Assembly (NCBI GenBank): GCA_013377095.1
Contig: JACAAY010000002.1
Coordinates: 55,417-119,416, forward strand
Reading direction: 5' to 3'
Length of the DNA stretch: 64,000 nucleotides
Source: Desulfuromonadales bacterium
GTDB taxonomy: Bacteria; Desulfobacterota; Desulfuromonadia; Geobacterales; Pseudopelobacteraceae
Below are positions 42,061-51,786 of this stretch, piece by piece. The notes below the pieces were generated by a model that did no database searches, had not been told where the DNA came from, and saw only the letters and a program-made list of their open reading frames with translations. Each line of letters starts with the position of its first letter. Positions within the stretch are counted from its first letter, which is position 1. The position numbers were made by a program, and so were the translations under genes.

Positions 42061-44319
42061 TTATGGACGAGTTGCTACACCTGTTGTTGCGTTTGCACCG
42101 AGCCAAACAGCAGCATTCGGGTAGGTGCTTAACAGTGTTGGCGACAGGGTGAGGCTACCTGTCAAAGTGGCACCATGTTGCATGGCGTCAAGAGAGTCAA
42201 AAATCAGTCTCTTGGCATAGAAGCGGTTGTGTGCCCAGGCGCCGGGAGAATCTCCAGGGAGTTTTGCATTCTGGAAGGCGCTGTACTGGGCGTCAGTCAT
42301 ACTGGCAACAGCTATTGCATTAATGTTTGTGTTATAGGCGTTTGTTACAGTATTGGCCAAATAGGCAAGAAGCAGATTGGTAGCTTCCGTGAAGCCTGCC
42401 TCTTCATCATTTAGCTTGGTAGGAGTCATTGCAAACGTACCAGTGTGGCAGGTGTCGCAGATTGCCTGGCTTCTGATTTTGGTGATCAAACCAGTGGCAG
42501 AAGAGGATGACACTACCGAGAAGGTGTGCTTGGCAGCAGCCTGCATATGGCAGCTGGCACACGGTCCGGAGGTTGACGCATTAATCTTGTCATGGGCGAA
42601 GAATGAAGGAGGCGTGTAGTCTTTTCCAGCAAACTCGGAACCGATATGGCTGACCGAGGCAAACAGCATTCCCGCGGTCGTTCCGTGGTGACCTTCAAAA
42701 CGTGAGGAACGCGCGCTCTGTGTGTTGCCGCGTCCGCCGTGGCATACGACGCAGACATTGGAGTTGCCGACGTTGGGGAAGGTGACTGGGGCGCCATTAA
42801 AGGTGTAATCGGTGGTGACAGGGCCCGGATTGCGCAGCTTACCGGTGCCGGCATTGCTGTGGCAGCCCCAGCAGTAGAGTACCTCATTCTGACGCTTGGA
42901 TCCGCCGGTGGAAGCACCCGCGGCTGCTTTCTGGGTCCAGCCCTGGAGGTGCGAGAAGTTGTTTTTGACCGGATCATAGGTCGTCGGGCTGTTGGCGAAG
43001 TTGGAGAAACCGGTGGCGGTATGACATTTCTGGCATGAACCGCGGTCATCGGCGCCGGCTGATGTCAGGGTTGAATCCCAGTTGTAGTGGGTCCAGCCGA
43101 TGGCATTGGTGTCATCGGAATAGGCCTGCATGACACTTTCCACTCCGGCTGTTGTTCTTGCGTTGCCTGAGGCGGCATAGGCGGCATATTTTTTAGTCAG
43201 GATTTGGCCGCCATGGGCTGATTGTGCCCAGTCAGTGTGAATTGTTGCGCCCGCGCCCTGGGGAGCGGAAGAACCGGTATTGGTATTGGCTTCATGGCCG
43301 TGGCAGTCAAAGCAGGGGCCGCTGTAGTAGGGGTCTGTCACATAGTTCTTGCCGGCAACGGTTGTGGCGGTGGTGGGCGGAGCAACCATGCGGAGTGCAT
43401 AGCCGGTGATCCTGGTGTTGGTACCGTCGGCAGCGGATGTCATGTTGTTAAAGGGAATCGATGTTGCCATGCCCTTTTCCTTATGGGTGCTGGCGATGAT
43501 CCTGTTCCACCTGGTGTTGTGGGCCGACCCGCCGGTGATGTACGGCCGTGTTCCTGAAGTACCCGTAGCGATAACCTTTGTGCCATCATAATTGTACAGG
43601 TTGTGACAGCTTGTGCACAGGTTGAACTGGTTGTTCTTTGCATCGGAGGTCTTGCTCGGGTTCCAGATGGTTGTACCTGTTCCAGATCCTTTGGCCGTCG
43701 AGTATGAGGCCAGAATCGGGCGCAAGCCGGCGCCATGCTCATGGCAGGTGATGCAGTTGATGGCGGTGTAGGTTCCGGAGTAAGCGATTTTGTTGGCGGC
43801 GTTAAAGAACTGCAGATTGCCATCATCGCCCGTAACACCAGCTATGTTGGCGAGTATTGCGCCTTCACTGGTATGGCAACGGGAGCAGATATACGAAGTA
43901 TTGCCAGAGCCGCCGGGCAAATGTGAAGGAGTATCTGTTGCATGCTTGGAATCAACATACCTTGCGGCAGAAGTCAATGGCGCTACTATGCCGTTATGGC
44001 AGGTCTGGCAACGTGCCACGTCCGGTTTTGGAAAGGGGATCGGGCCTACGCCATTATGCTGGGCGCCACCGCCATGGCACGCCTCGCAACCAAGGGCGGC
44101 AGTGTTGTGGGGCGAAGTGTTCAGGTACTGGGTTATAATGCTTTGTCCCGTTAGGGGTTCGGTCACGGCGCTGTGACACTGGATACAGGCGGTATCGCCA
44201 ACTCTTGCTATGTTGTTGGCAGATATTCCGCTTTCCCTGCTAGATGATCCGCAGCCGTTAATAAACAGGGCCAGGGACAAAATACACATCGAAATACTTC
44301 GAAACTTCCTGATCCGCAT
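42061..44319 (-). CDS. omcB: OmcB-like outer-membrane dodecahaem cytochrome lipoprotein
   Basis: The product is 752 residues with a lipobox, FINGC (Cys at about 23). Exactly 12 CxxCH motifs are present: CIQCH, CEACH, CQTCH, CSRCH, CITCH, CTSCH, CFDCH, CQKCH, CWGCH, CVVCH, CASCH and CDTCH. The number, size, and the early CHSAVTEPLTG and CHGGGAQHNGVGPIPF segments fit the OmcB/OmcC family of Geobacter. In that family the protein sits on the outer face of the outer membrane and passes electrons from the porin-held conduit to metal oxides. Upstream on the same strand are the 8-haem partner and the porin, in the standard order. Confidence 0.85.
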   Translation of the reverse strand: MRIRKFRSISMCILSLALFINGCGSSSRESGISANNIARVGDTACIQCHSAVTEPLTGQSIITQYLNTSPHNTAALGCEACHGGGAQHNGVGPIPFPKPDVARCQTCHNGIVAPLTSAARYVDSKHATDTPSHLPGGSGNTSYICSRCHTSEGAILANIAGVTGDDGNLQFFNAANKIAYSGTYTAINCITCHEHGAGLRPILASYSTAKGSGTGTTIWNPSKTSDAKNNQFNLCTSCHNLYNYDGTKVIATGTSGTRPYITGGSAHNTRWNRIIASTHKEKGMATSIPFNNMTSAADGTNTRITGYALRMVAPPTTATTVAGKNYVTDPYYSGPCFDCHGHEANTNTGSSAPQGAGATIHTDWAQSAHGGQILTKKYAAYAASGNARTTAGVESVMQAYSDDTNAIGWTHYNWDSTLTSAGADDRGSCQKCHTATGFSNFANSPTTYDPVKNNFSHLQGWTQKAAAGASTGGSKRQNEVLYCWGCHSNAGTGKLRNPGPVTTDYTFNGAPVTFPNVGNSNVCVVCHGGRGNTQSARSSRFEGHHGTTAGMLFASVSHIGSEFAGKDYTPPSFFAHDKINASTSGPCASCHMQAAAKHTFSVVSSSSATGLITKIRSQAICDTCHTGTFAMTPTKLNDEEAGFTEATNLLLAYLANTVTNAYNTNINAIAVASMTDAQYSAFQNAKLPGDSPGAWAHNRFYAKRLIFDSLDAMQHGATLTGSLTLSPTLLSTYPNAAVWLGANATTGVATRP

Positions 44320-44346
44320 ACATGTACCTCCTTTGTTAAATTGCTG

Positions 44347-45042
44347 TTAAAATCGTCCCGGTAAATGACACTGCAAACAAGTTCTGCTGCCGCTTCTGTC
44401 TTTGTAGTTACCAGCTTTAAAATTTCTTGGATGAGGGCTTACGCCACCTGTTTTAGCGCTGTGGCACTTCTTGCAGACATCTCCGTCGGAATGACAGGTT
44501 TGACAGGATTGAAGGCTCCTGCGCGCTTCAGAACCATGTTCGAATCCCCATCTGGCTCCCAGTTGGTTGTCGTGTGATTTAAACCCAAGTGACTTAAGGT
44601 TGTTTCGGGGGAACTTGCTGTGGCAGTCCGTGCAGTATTTCTGATCATGGCAACGGTAGCACTGCTGCGGGTTATCCTGTGACTTGATCGGATGGATGCT
44701 GATCCAGTCGCTGCGATGGGTTTTGGGTTTGTAGTCTCGGCCGGCTTGATCCTTGCTGAGGTCGTCACCCGTGCCACCACCCTGATGGCAGTCAAGGCAC
44801 CAGGCCTGATCGTGGCACTGATTGCAGTTTTTATTGGCCTTGCCGGCCAATACGCGGTGTTCACGCACAAAATCGGCGCCATGGTTGGGTGCGATGCCCT
44901 CACCTTTGTGGCACTCGTTGCACTCACTGATCGGGCTTTTGGCGTATTCGGCGTGGGACACTTTTTTGTCGGCGTAAGAGCGTTGCTGCAGGCAAATCAG
45001 CCCGAAACCGAGAAGTGCTACTATAAAAACGATTCTCTTCAC
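44347..45042 (-). CDS. omaB: OmaB-like periplasmic octahaem cytochrome
   Basis: The product is 231 residues with a signal peptide ending near RSYADKK. There are eight CxxCH sites: CNECH, CNQCH, CLDCH, CYRCH, CTDCH, CQTCH, CKKCH and CLQCH. Eight haems, the size and the position between an outer-membrane porin and a dodecahaem lipoprotein match OmaB, the periplasm-side member of the Omb-Oma-Omc conduit. It lies 27 bases upstream of the omcB-like gene and 15 bases downstream of the porin gene, clearly one operon. Confidence 0.85.
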   Translation of the reverse strand: MKRIVFIVALLGFGLICLQQRSYADKKVSHAEYAKSPISECNECHKGEGIAPNHGADFVREHRVLAGKANKNCNQCHDQAWCLDCHQGGGTGDDLSKDQAGRDYKPKTHRSDWISIHPIKSQDNPQQCYRCHDQKYCTDCHSKFPRNNLKSLGFKSHDNQLGARWGFEHGSEARRSLQSCQTCHSDGDVCKKCHSAKTGGVSPHPRNFKAGNYKDRSGSRTCLQCHLPGRF

Positions 45043-45057
45043 GTATGTCCCTCCTTT

Positions 45058-46266
45058 CTAAAAGTCATAGTTGAAAACAACGCGACCCTGCCAGTCACTT
45101 TTTGACCGGGCATTGACGTCGTCTTCAATCCGGACGGATGTGGACATGTTTCGGGCCAGTTTGTATTTGCCGCCAAACCAGTACTTGCGGGCAGTTTCCT
45201 CGCCGGTGACACGGTCTCGCTCATATACGTCAAAGTGAATGCCGGCGGACAATTCCAGAGGTTTGATCGGTGTAACGGTAATTTCGGCAATGCCCCCATC
45301 CAGATCGCCGCCGTAGCCTTTGCGATGGTCATAGTTCAGATTCAACTGAATCATCTCAATTGGGCGAATGCGGCAGCCGACCTCGAAAACATCGGCACTG
45401 ACGCCGTCGTAATCCTCTCGAGTGTAGCCGACATTGGCCGACAGCTTGTCATTGAAGGTATAATCGATGCGAAAGACCCCTTCCTGATACCTGCTGACGG
45501 AGAAGACGGAATAGATCGAGGTGGAATCAAAGGTGGGATAACTCTGATACCACTCACCGGTCAGCACCAGGTTTGCCATTGGGAAAAACTTGACACCGGC
45601 CAGAACTTCGCTGAACGTTTCACTGGCAAAATCAAAACGGGTGTTGGCATACAGTTTCAACGAATTGAAGAGATACTGCTTGAACGATGCCCCCAGGTTG
45701 TCGCGGGCCACACCATTCTTGTCGAACTTCATGAGATAGCTGATTTCAGCGTCGGTGTTTTTGAAGCCGTTCAGATAGGCTGCGGCGGCAAAAGCAAAAT
45801 CATTGCTGCGGGTCCCCTCTCCATTCAGGTCGAAAAACACGTTTCTGCCGCCCATCACCGAAAACGCCACCGGACCGATGTTTTTTAATTGAATCTGTCC
45901 GCCATCGATCAGGGCGCTGCCCGCGGCATAGTTAACGAACTGACGTCCCAGACGGATGTCGACCTTGTCGAAAAGATCGCGGTAGTCTCCGTACAGGTAG
46001 TACAGTCTTCCGTTCAACCCTTCGCCATTGCGAACATCCTGGGTGACGCGGCCATAGCCCTGAATCGAAAATTTGCCTGCCTTGTCGATATTGGTGATCG
46101 ACAGGTTCAGGTATTCCGCGAATTCAGCCTGTTTGTTTCCGGTAAAGATGTCGTTGAACCACTCAAACTGGGTGGAACTTCTGCCATGCACTTCTGCCGA
46201 CCAGGCGGTGGAAGCCGCCAGCAGAGGTATGCAGGCGAGCGCTCGAAGAATCCATTTTATGCCCAT
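45058..46266 (-). CDS. ombB: OmbB-like porin of an outer-membrane electron conduit
   Basis: The product is 402 residues. ATG 46266 has an AGGAGGT site; the extra upstream TTG is not needed. A signal peptide ends near TAWSAEV. The mature part is alternating amphipathic beta strands and ends in the classical porin C-terminal aromatic, WQGRVVFNYDF. The terminal Phe is the usual signal for outer-membrane insertion. In Geobacter the OmbB barrel encloses the OmaB and OmcB cytochromes, and the two genes downstream supply those partners. It differs from the porin at 19.6 kb in sequence, so the window has two separate conduits. Confidence 0.85.
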   Translation of the reverse strand: MGIKWILRALACIPLLAASTAWSAEVHGRSSTQFEWFNDIFTGNKQAEFAEYLNLSITNIDKAGKFSIQGYGRVTQDVRNGEGLNGRLYYLYGDYRDLFDKVDIRLGRQFVNYAAGSALIDGGQIQLKNIGPVAFSVMGGRNVFFDLNGEGTRSNDFAFAAAAYLNGFKNTDAEISYLMKFDKNGVARDNLGASFKQYLFNSLKLYANTRFDFASETFSEVLAGVKFFPMANLVLTGEWYQSYPTFDSTSIYSVFSVSRYQEGVFRIDYTFNDKLSANVGYTREDYDGVSADVFEVGCRIRPIEMIQLNLNYDHRKGYGGDLDGGIAEITVTPIKPLELSAGIHFDVYERDRVTGEETARKYWFGGKYKLARNMSTSVRIEDDVNARSKSDWQGRVVFNYDF

Positions 46267-46719
46267 CAAATTAACCTCCTTTCCTGATTGATAGTACGCC
46301 GTTTCAATTCCATGATGTCTGTTACACCCCGCCTGATTTACAGCTCACCTCCTTTTGCTACATGTTTCAGGGATGTGGAATTGATGACATGTGTTCCGAA
46401 AACAGCTTAATTTTTGGACAGATACGGCACCTTGCAATTCTGATTAAATGTAGAACAGTTTTGAGAGAATGCAAGCGCACCAACAGATGTTTGGCTAATA
46501 TAACGCAATTTGAAAATGTTTCAAGTATACGTGATGAAAATAATAAAGAAATAATGTAGTGTTGAGATTGCAACCTGATAGTATTAGAAGAGATGGCAAT
46601 TGTGGAGTGGGTAACTGGTGCTAGTTCAAAGGTCAAGAAACCCCGCACTTGACAAAACGGGGCTGCAATCATTATTCTAAGTATCAGAGACACAAAGAAT
46701 CAGGAGGAAAAAAATTACC
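46267..46719. other. Divergent intergenic region (about 450 bp)
   Basis: This AT-rich region separates the OmbB-like operon (reverse) from the FmdB-like gene (forward). TTGACA (46649-46654) and TATTCT (46673-46678), 18 bases apart, form a promoter for the forward gene. The reverse promoter is not obvious. A 65-codon forward frame at 46362-46559 has no ribosome site and no recognisable features. No RNA structure was identified. Confidence 0.5.
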
Positions 46720-46953
46720 ATGCCAATGTATGAATACCGTTGTTCATCCTGCAACCATCAATTTGAGCTGCGCCAGAAGTTTTCAGATCCGCTTGCCAGT
46801 GAATGCCCAGAGTGCGGTGGAAAGGTCCAGAAACTTATCTCGTCAACAGCTTTCAGCCTTAAGGGAGATGGCTGGTTCAATCAGGGGTACTGTCCGAAGT
46901 CCGAGGCCCCCAAGCCAGCGGCGTGCGCCGGCGGAGGCTGTTGCGCGGGCTGA
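46720..46953 (+). CDS. FmdB-family zinc-ribbon protein
   Basis: The product is 77 residues. The N-terminus, MPMYEYRCSSCNHQFE, and the second pair, CPECGGKVQKLIS, form the CxxC...CxxC zinc ribbon typical of FmdB-family regulatory proteins. The tail is Ala/Lys/Gly-rich and ends in a GGGCC cluster, which could hold metal. A possible regulatory role is known only for the founding member. It is a single-gene unit followed by a strong terminator. The ATG is preceded by AGGAGG. Confidence 0.85.
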   Translation: MPMYEYRCSSCNHQFELRQKFSDPLASECPECGGKVQKLISSTAFSLKGDGWFNQGYCPKSEAPKPAACAGGGCCAG

Positions 46954-46984
46954 TTTACCACTGGAGCAAATGGTTGTACTCTAT

Positions 46985-47029
46985 GCGAAGACCTGCCGGG
47001 TTATTAAAGACCGGCAGGTCTTCGCTTTT
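46985..47029 (+). terminator. Intrinsic terminator after the FmdB-like gene
   Basis: GCGAAGACCTGCCGG and its perfect complement (15 pairs) flank an 11-base loop and are followed by TTTT. Confidence 0.9.
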
Positions 47030-47102
47030 GCGCGTAAACCGGCTTTACAAAACAGGTTGTCAGCCGGTATGATGACAAAATTTTCACGGTTAAGGAGAGA
47101 GT

Positions 47103-47957
47103 ATGGCGCAGATAATTGACGGCAAGGCGATTGCCGCTAAGATCAGGACTGAAATTGCAGCCGGAGTTTTGGAGCTGAAAAAAAAAGGTGTCACTGCCGG
47201 TCTGGCGGTGGTGCTGGTCGGTGAGGATCAGGCCAGCCGCGTCTATGTCAGTATGAAGGAAAAAGCCTGTAACGATGCCGGAATTTTTTCAGTTGAGCAT
47301 AAATTGTCTGCGGATACCGCTGAAGCGGAGCTGTTGGCGCTGGTGGACAGGCTTAACCATGACCCAATGATTCATGGCATCCTGGTACAGCTGCCGCTGC
47401 CGTCCCAGATCGATACGGAAAAAGTGCTGGAAGCGATATCGCCGTTCAAGGACGTGGATGGTTTTCATCCCTACAATGTCGGGCGTTTATCCATCGGTAA
47501 ACCGATTTTTCTGCCCTGCACACCCTATGGCGTCATGGTCATGCTCAAGGAGGCGGGGGTAGAGCTGAAGGGTAAGGAAGTGGTTGTTGTGGGGCGTTCC
47601 AATATTGTCGGCAAGCCTGTGGCCATGATGTGTCTGGCGGAGCATGCCACAGTGACACTCTGTCATTCCCGTACCCGTGATCTGCCGGGTGTGGTTCGCC
47701 GGGCCGATGTGGTGATTGCCGCGGTCGGGCGTCCCGAGATGATCAAAGGGGACTGGATCAAGGAGGGCGCCGTGGTGATTGATGTGGGCATTAATCGGGT
47801 CGGGGATAAGAAGTTGGTCGGTGATGTGGACTATGCCGGCGCCAGCCTGCGGGCCAGTGCCATTACTCCGGTTCCGGGGGGAGTTGGGCCGATGACCATA
47901 ACCATGTTGCTCTATAATACGCTGGAATCCGCACGTCGTTCAGTCGCAGTGGTATAA
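47103..47957 (+). CDS. folD: Bifunctional methylenetetrahydrofolate dehydrogenase/cyclohydrolase
   Basis: The 284-residue enzyme interconverts methylene-, methenyl- and 10-formyl-tetrahydrofolate using NADP. The FolD signatures are present: [18 protein letters not shown] (with the catalytic Lys), [26 protein letters not shown], the Rossmann loop [14 protein letters not shown] and the C-terminal [12 protein letters not shown]. The ATG at 47103 follows AAGGAGAG. It supplies one-carbon units for purines, thymidylate and formyl-Met. The galU gene follows 36 bases later on the same strand. Confidence 0.96.
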   Translation: MAQIIDGKAIAAKIRTEIAAGVLELKKKGVTAGLAVVLVGEDQASRVYVSMKEKACNDAGIFSVEHKLSADTAEAELLALVDRLNHDPMIHGILVQLPLPSQIDTEKVLEAISPFKDVDGFHPYNVGRLSIGKPIFLPCTPYGVMVMLKEAGVELKGKEVVVVGRSNIVGKPVAMMCLAEHATVTLCHSRTRDLPGVVRRADVVIAAVGRPEMIKGDWIKEGAVVIDVGINRVGDKKLVGDVDYAGASLRASAITPVPGGVGPMTITMLLYNTLESARRSVAVV

Positions 47958-47993
47958 CATATCAGGTTGGAATTAATTCAGGAGGGATATCCC

Positions 47994-48857
47994 GTGAAGG
48001 TCAAAAAAGCAGTTTTTCCTGTTGCAGGGCTGGGTACACGCTTTTTACCGGCCACAAAGGCATCGCCCAAGGAGATGCTTCCGCTGATTGACAAACCGTT
48101 GGTGCAGTACGTGGTGGAGGAAGCTGTGGCCTCCGGCATTGAGCAGATCCTGTTCATAACCGGGCGGGGCAAGCGCGCCATTGAGGATCATTTTGATATT
48201 TCCGTAGAGCTGGAAGCTCATCTCTATGATAAGGGCAAGGACCGGGAACTCTCGCGGGTACGGGAAATTTCCGAGATGGTCGAAATTTTCTATGTGCGCC
48301 AGCGGCAGGCGCTGGGTCTCGGCCATGCGATTCTGTGCGCCAAAGACTTTATCGGGAACGAACCCTTTGCCGTACTGCTGGGAGACGATATCATCGATAG
48401 TGAACGTCCCTGCCTGCGGCAATTGCTGGATGTTCATGATAAATATCAGGGGTCGGTGCTGGCCCTGGAAAAGGTGCCGATGGAGAATATCTCATCCTAC
48501 GGCTGTGTGCGGGCTACACAGGTTGCGGAACGGGTGTTTGACGTGATGGATATGGTGGAGAAACCGAGTCGCGCTGAAGCTCCATCGGACATGGCCATCA
48601 TCGGCAGGTATGTGTTGACGCCGCGCATATTCGGAATCCTAGAGCAGCAGGAACCGGGCAAGGGGGGCGAGATTCAGATTACCGATGCCATTCTCAAGCT
48701 CTCTAGGGAGGAAAAGGTGTATGGATGTCTTTTTGAAGGATTACGTCATGATTGTGGTGACAAGCTCGGTTTTCTGAAGGCTACAGTGGACATGGCCCTG
48801 AAACGGGACGAGTTCAGCGCGGAGTTCGAGGAGTATCTCCGGCAGCGTCTTGCATGA
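47994..48857 (+). CDS. galU: UTP-glucose-1-phosphate uridylyltransferase
   Basis: The product is 287 residues from a GTG start at 47994, which has AGGAGGG at good spacing; the earlier in-frame codons have no such site. The nucleotide-binding motif VAGLGTRFLPATKASPKEML, then KPLVQYVVEEA, VLLGDDII and GGEIQITDAI are all typical of GalU. It makes UDP-glucose for surface polysaccharide and lipopolysaccharide. A GGCGAACC/GGTTCGCC terminator follows. Confidence 0.95.
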   Translation: MKVKKAVFPVAGLGTRFLPATKASPKEMLPLIDKPLVQYVVEEAVASGIEQILFITGRGKRAIEDHFDISVELEAHLYDKGKDRELSRVREISEMVEIFYVRQRQALGLGHAILCAKDFIGNEPFAVLLGDDIIDSERPCLRQLLDVHDKYQGSVLALEKVPMENISSYGCVRATQVAERVFDVMDMVEKPSRAEAPSDMAIIGRYVLTPRIFGILEQQEPGKGGEIQITDAILKLSREEKVYGCLFEGLRHDCGDKLGFLKATVDMALKRDEFSAEFEEYLRQRLA

Positions 48858-48889
48858 CACGTTGCATGAGAACTGTTGCTGAAAAATAA

Positions 48890-48915
48890 GGCGAACCTTG
48901 AACGGTTCGCCTTTT
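48890..48915 (+). terminator. Intrinsic terminator after galU
   Basis: GGCGAACC and GGTTCGCC form an eight-pair stem with a six-base loop and a TTTT tail. It lies between convergent genes and may serve both. Confidence 0.8.
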
Positions 48916-48944
48916 GTGCTTGTTTGTCGGTACGTTTGACTTTT

Positions 48945-49334
48945 TTATTTTACTTCCTCAACACCAGCCGTAATATCCCGGCGAGGTTCCCACCCCTGCC
49001 AGACATAGGGAGGGTCTATCGTTGAATCGTAATATCCCGGTTGGGGAACGAGGCAGAAGATCATCTCGGTCATACCGATAAAACCACGATACAGGGTCAT
49101 GCCGAGTCCTTTGAGAGGGCCGATGGCGTAGCCCGGTGCTCCCATGTCGCGCACGGTCAAGATACTCTGTTTTGGGATTTCGACGATACTGGTAAATGTG
49201 TTGGTAACGCCGCGGGTAAACTTGACGACCATTTTTTCGGCAACCATTTCGGGTTGCTGATCTGCAAAGGCGGCAAAGGGAACGGCAAGCAGAAAAACGA
49301 TCATCAGTGCGCAATGCAGCTGGTGTCTCTTCAT
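48945..49334 (-). CDS. Exported small protein of the TIGR04073 (exosortase-associated) type
   Basis: The product is 129 residues from ATG 49334 (AGGAGAG upstream); longer in-frame extensions have no ribosome site. The signal peptide ends near AAFADQQ. The mature region contains KFTRGVTNTFTSIVEIPKQ and the GLGMTLYRGFIGMTEMIFCLVP segment, which resemble the small TIGR04073 family found near exosortase loci. No exosortase gene is visible in the window. A role in envelope or exopolysaccharide biology is possible but not shown. Confidence 0.65.
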   Translation of the reverse strand: MKRHQLHCALMIVFLLAVPFAAFADQQPEMVAEKMVVKFTRGVTNTFTSIVEIPKQSILTVRDMGAPGYAIGPLKGLGMTLYRGFIGMTEMIFCLVPQPGYYDSTIDPPYVWQGWEPRRDITAGVEEVK

Positions 49335-49482
49335 GGTACTCTCCTTTGTAAACGGCAGGCGTAAATTCAATAACATATGAACTCTCTCATACCACAAAGA
49401 ATTGCTCCATGCAAGTGGTTGAAAAATGCCTTGTTCCGCCCGATCCGGACGGCATGTTCTGGAGAGTAGGTCGAACACCTGA

Positions 49483-51723
49483 TCAGAAGTCAAACAGTGT
49501 CTGCTCTTTCGGCAGGAACGGTTCGAAACGCTTTTTAAGGCGTCGCAATTTGTCCAGATAGTAGGGAATGTTTATGTCGAATTTTCCGGGGTCAAAGTCG
49601 CTCAGCGGGCGGCAGTTTTCATAGGCGACCGCTTCCTTGCCCGAACCGCTGATATAATAGCTGACCTGATCGCCTGCGCGATACAGCCGCTCGGACCTGC
49701 CGGCAATTTCAAAGGCGGCTGAAGGATTTCGTTTTCTTGTCCGGACCTTTGCCTGGTAACCAGCAGGGGTGTCGTTCAGTGTTTCCGTTCTGGCAACCCA
49801 TGTGATCGGGAAGTTTCGTGTCAGCAGTTTTTCCGCATAGCGTGTGTAGAGCGGCTCAATGGCGCTGCCGCCGGATGTCAGCAGGAGTTCGATCGCCTCG
49901 CGCATGAACTCTCTGAGGTAATGTTCCATTCCCCGCGAACGCAGACTACTCCCCCGGATGATGATGGCGCCGTCATATCCAAGCAGGGCATAGTTTTTTG
50001 ACTTGTAGGCGAACATGGAACGGTAGCGCCCGTCCATCTCCACCTCAATTTCCTTTGGCAGTTGCCCCGAAATCCGTTCCACCAGCTCCCGCTGCTGATC
50101 TTCCCGTGCGCAGCTGGGCGGCGGACGAAAATAGATCCCGTCCGTATCCACCTCCACTGGTTCAGCTCCCTCTTTCCTCAGCAGGTCCATCATGGTCTTG
50201 ATCGTGACCCGCCCCAGACGCGTCACCTCGGCAGCTGCTGCTGGGTCTGAAAAATTGTGCAGAGGGGCTCCCAAATATCCGAAAAAAGAATTTATCAAAA
50301 CCTTAAAGACCTGTTGTACCGTTTCAAGATAGTGACGCTGTTCGCTGTCGACGCTCTCTCGTGCAGCCTGTTTTGCCTCTAGCCTGAAGTTCCTCAGCAT
50401 TCCCAGCATGGGAAGAAAGAGGCCAAGCGGTTCAGTGGATGGTTTGAGGCAATAGGCTAACATCAGGGATGGATACAGCGAAGCCACGTCACAATGAATG
50501 ATGGGTCCCTGAATCCCCTCCCGCAGCAGTTCGGTGTAGCCCCCCTCAAAGGGAGTTGTCTCGGTAGTGCGGCCGGGGATGGCATGTGCGCGACGAAGGT
50601 ATTCCCGCAGGAACAGGGCATTGATGCGGGTGGCATTGCCCCTCAGGGGACAGTTCTGGAAAGAGTAGGGGAATATCTGGGTCTGCAGGAACCAGGGGTA
50701 ACCCAGGATGTTGAAGATGGCCGCTGTTTCCCGCACGTCATCCAGGTTATAGCGGTAGAGCAGCTCCGGGTCTCGGTTGAACTGAGCGGCAATGTCGTTG
50801 CCGTTCAGGTACACCCTGTCCGGTTCAGAAACGCCAAAATGATGGGCAACCTGTTTCAAGCCGTGGCTCTCCAGGGTGCGCTGGGTTAGGTCATAGTGCT
50901 GCACCAGAAAGTAGGTGTCGATTACATGCCGGCCGTAAATGTCCCAGCGCGGATAATCAAAGGAGCGTTCAGCCAGGTTCCAGCGCGATGCGGCGGTGAT
51001 ATGCGGTTCGGAACCGTTGCGTCCCCAATTCAGCTTCACTCCATGGCGTCGGGCGCGTTTGCCGATATAGTCCAGATCAAACCGGAAAATGTTGTGACCG
51101 ATGATCACATCCGGGTCGCTCCGATGGAAAATATCATTCAGGGCCAACAGCATTTCCTGTTCCGTCATCCTGTCGCCCCGCAGGACGGTCTCTTGACCGT
51201 GGGAGTCGCGGCAGGCGATGGAGATAATGCGGTCTTCCTGGCGATCAGGATTGGAGAACGTATAACCCGGAGCGCAGTATGTTTCGATGTCCAGGCTCAG
51301 CAGGTGCAGGTCGCGGAAACCTATCCCCTTGAAGAGGGTTGTGCCGGAACTCAACAGATATTGGTGCGAAAGGTCGGAGATAAATTGATAGGGAGCATTG
51401 CCTGCACTGGGGCTGATGCCGGTTTTGCTGGACAGGACATCGCGGGCTTTCAGACAGTCGGCCCATGAGTCGAACAACAACTGGAAGCTGAGCGCGCCTT
51501 CCCCCTCCAGCCTGCGTACGGAGCAGGGCACCTGGAGACCGGTGACCAAAGTGAGGTCTCTCGCCAAAATAAAAGGCTGAAATGGTTCGTCATGGAACTG
51601 AACGCCATGGTCCGTCCTGAAAAAAAGACGAACAAAATGTCCGGCCGGTTCCACGGCAACAATTCCGGTTCGTTTGTCGTGCCCGAAGAGCAGAGGGCTG
51701 TTTTCTATTTCGTGAGCTAGCAT
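49483..51723 (-). CDS. polB: Family B DNA polymerase (Pol II-like)
   Basis: The product is 746 residues. The 3'-5' exonuclease motifs are present: Exo I LSLDIETY (about 143), Exo II IGHNIFRFDLDYI, and Exo III YNLDDV (about 330). Polymerase motifs follow: HCDVASLYPSLML (motif A), KVLINSFFGYLG (motif B) and VEVDTDGIYF (motif C with the DTD pair). It is shorter than E. coli Pol II (783) but complete in active-site residues. Family B enzymes in bacteria act in repair or translesion restart. It ends with a QTLFDF tail that resembles a sliding-clamp-binding peptide. Confidence 0.9.
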   Translation of the reverse strand: MLAHEIENSPLLFGHDKRTGIVAVEPAGHFVRLFFRTDHGVQFHDEPFQPFILARDLTLVTGLQVPCSVRRLEGEGALSFQLLFDSWADCLKARDVLSSKTGISPSAGNAPYQFISDLSHQYLLSSGTTLFKGIGFRDLHLLSLDIETYCAPGYTFSNPDRQEDRIISIACRDSHGQETVLRGDRMTEQEMLLALNDIFHRSDPDVIIGHNIFRFDLDYIGKRARRHGVKLNWGRNGSEPHITAASRWNLAERSFDYPRWDIYGRHVIDTYFLVQHYDLTQRTLESHGLKQVAHHFGVSEPDRVYLNGNDIAAQFNRDPELLYRYNLDDVRETAAIFNILGYPWFLQTQIFPYSFQNCPLRGNATRINALFLREYLRRAHAIPGRTTETTPFEGGYTELLREGIQGPIIHCDVASLYPSLMLAYCLKPSTEPLGLFLPMLGMLRNFRLEAKQAARESVDSEQRHYLETVQQVFKVLINSFFGYLGAPLHNFSDPAAAAEVTRLGRVTIKTMMDLLRKEGAEPVEVDTDGIYFRPPPSCAREDQQRELVERISGQLPKEIEVEMDGRYRSMFAYKSKNYALLGYDGAIIIRGSSLRSRGMEHYLREFMREAIELLLTSGGSAIEPLYTRYAEKLLTRNFPITWVARTETLNDTPAGYQAKVRTRKRNPSAAFEIAGRSERLYRAGDQVSYYISGSGKEAVAYENCRPLSDFDPGKFDINIPYYLDKLRRLKKRFEPFLPKEQTLFDF

Positions 51724-51746
51724 GCTGGTAACTCGATTCAGAATGT

Positions 51747-51778
51747 AAAAAAAAGCGGCGCAGCTGGTTGGCTGCGCC
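51747..51778 (-). terminator. Intrinsic terminator of the peroxiredoxin gene
   Basis: On the reverse strand GGCGCAGC and GCTGCGCC form an eight-pair stem followed by eight T residues (51747-51754). Confidence 0.85.
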
Positions 51779-51786
51779 GTGTGCGG

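Noticed and set aside
46362..46559. 65-codon frame in the 46.3-46.7 kb gap
   Set aside because: No ribosome site, low complexity, AT-rich, and it would overlap the region needed for divergent promoters.
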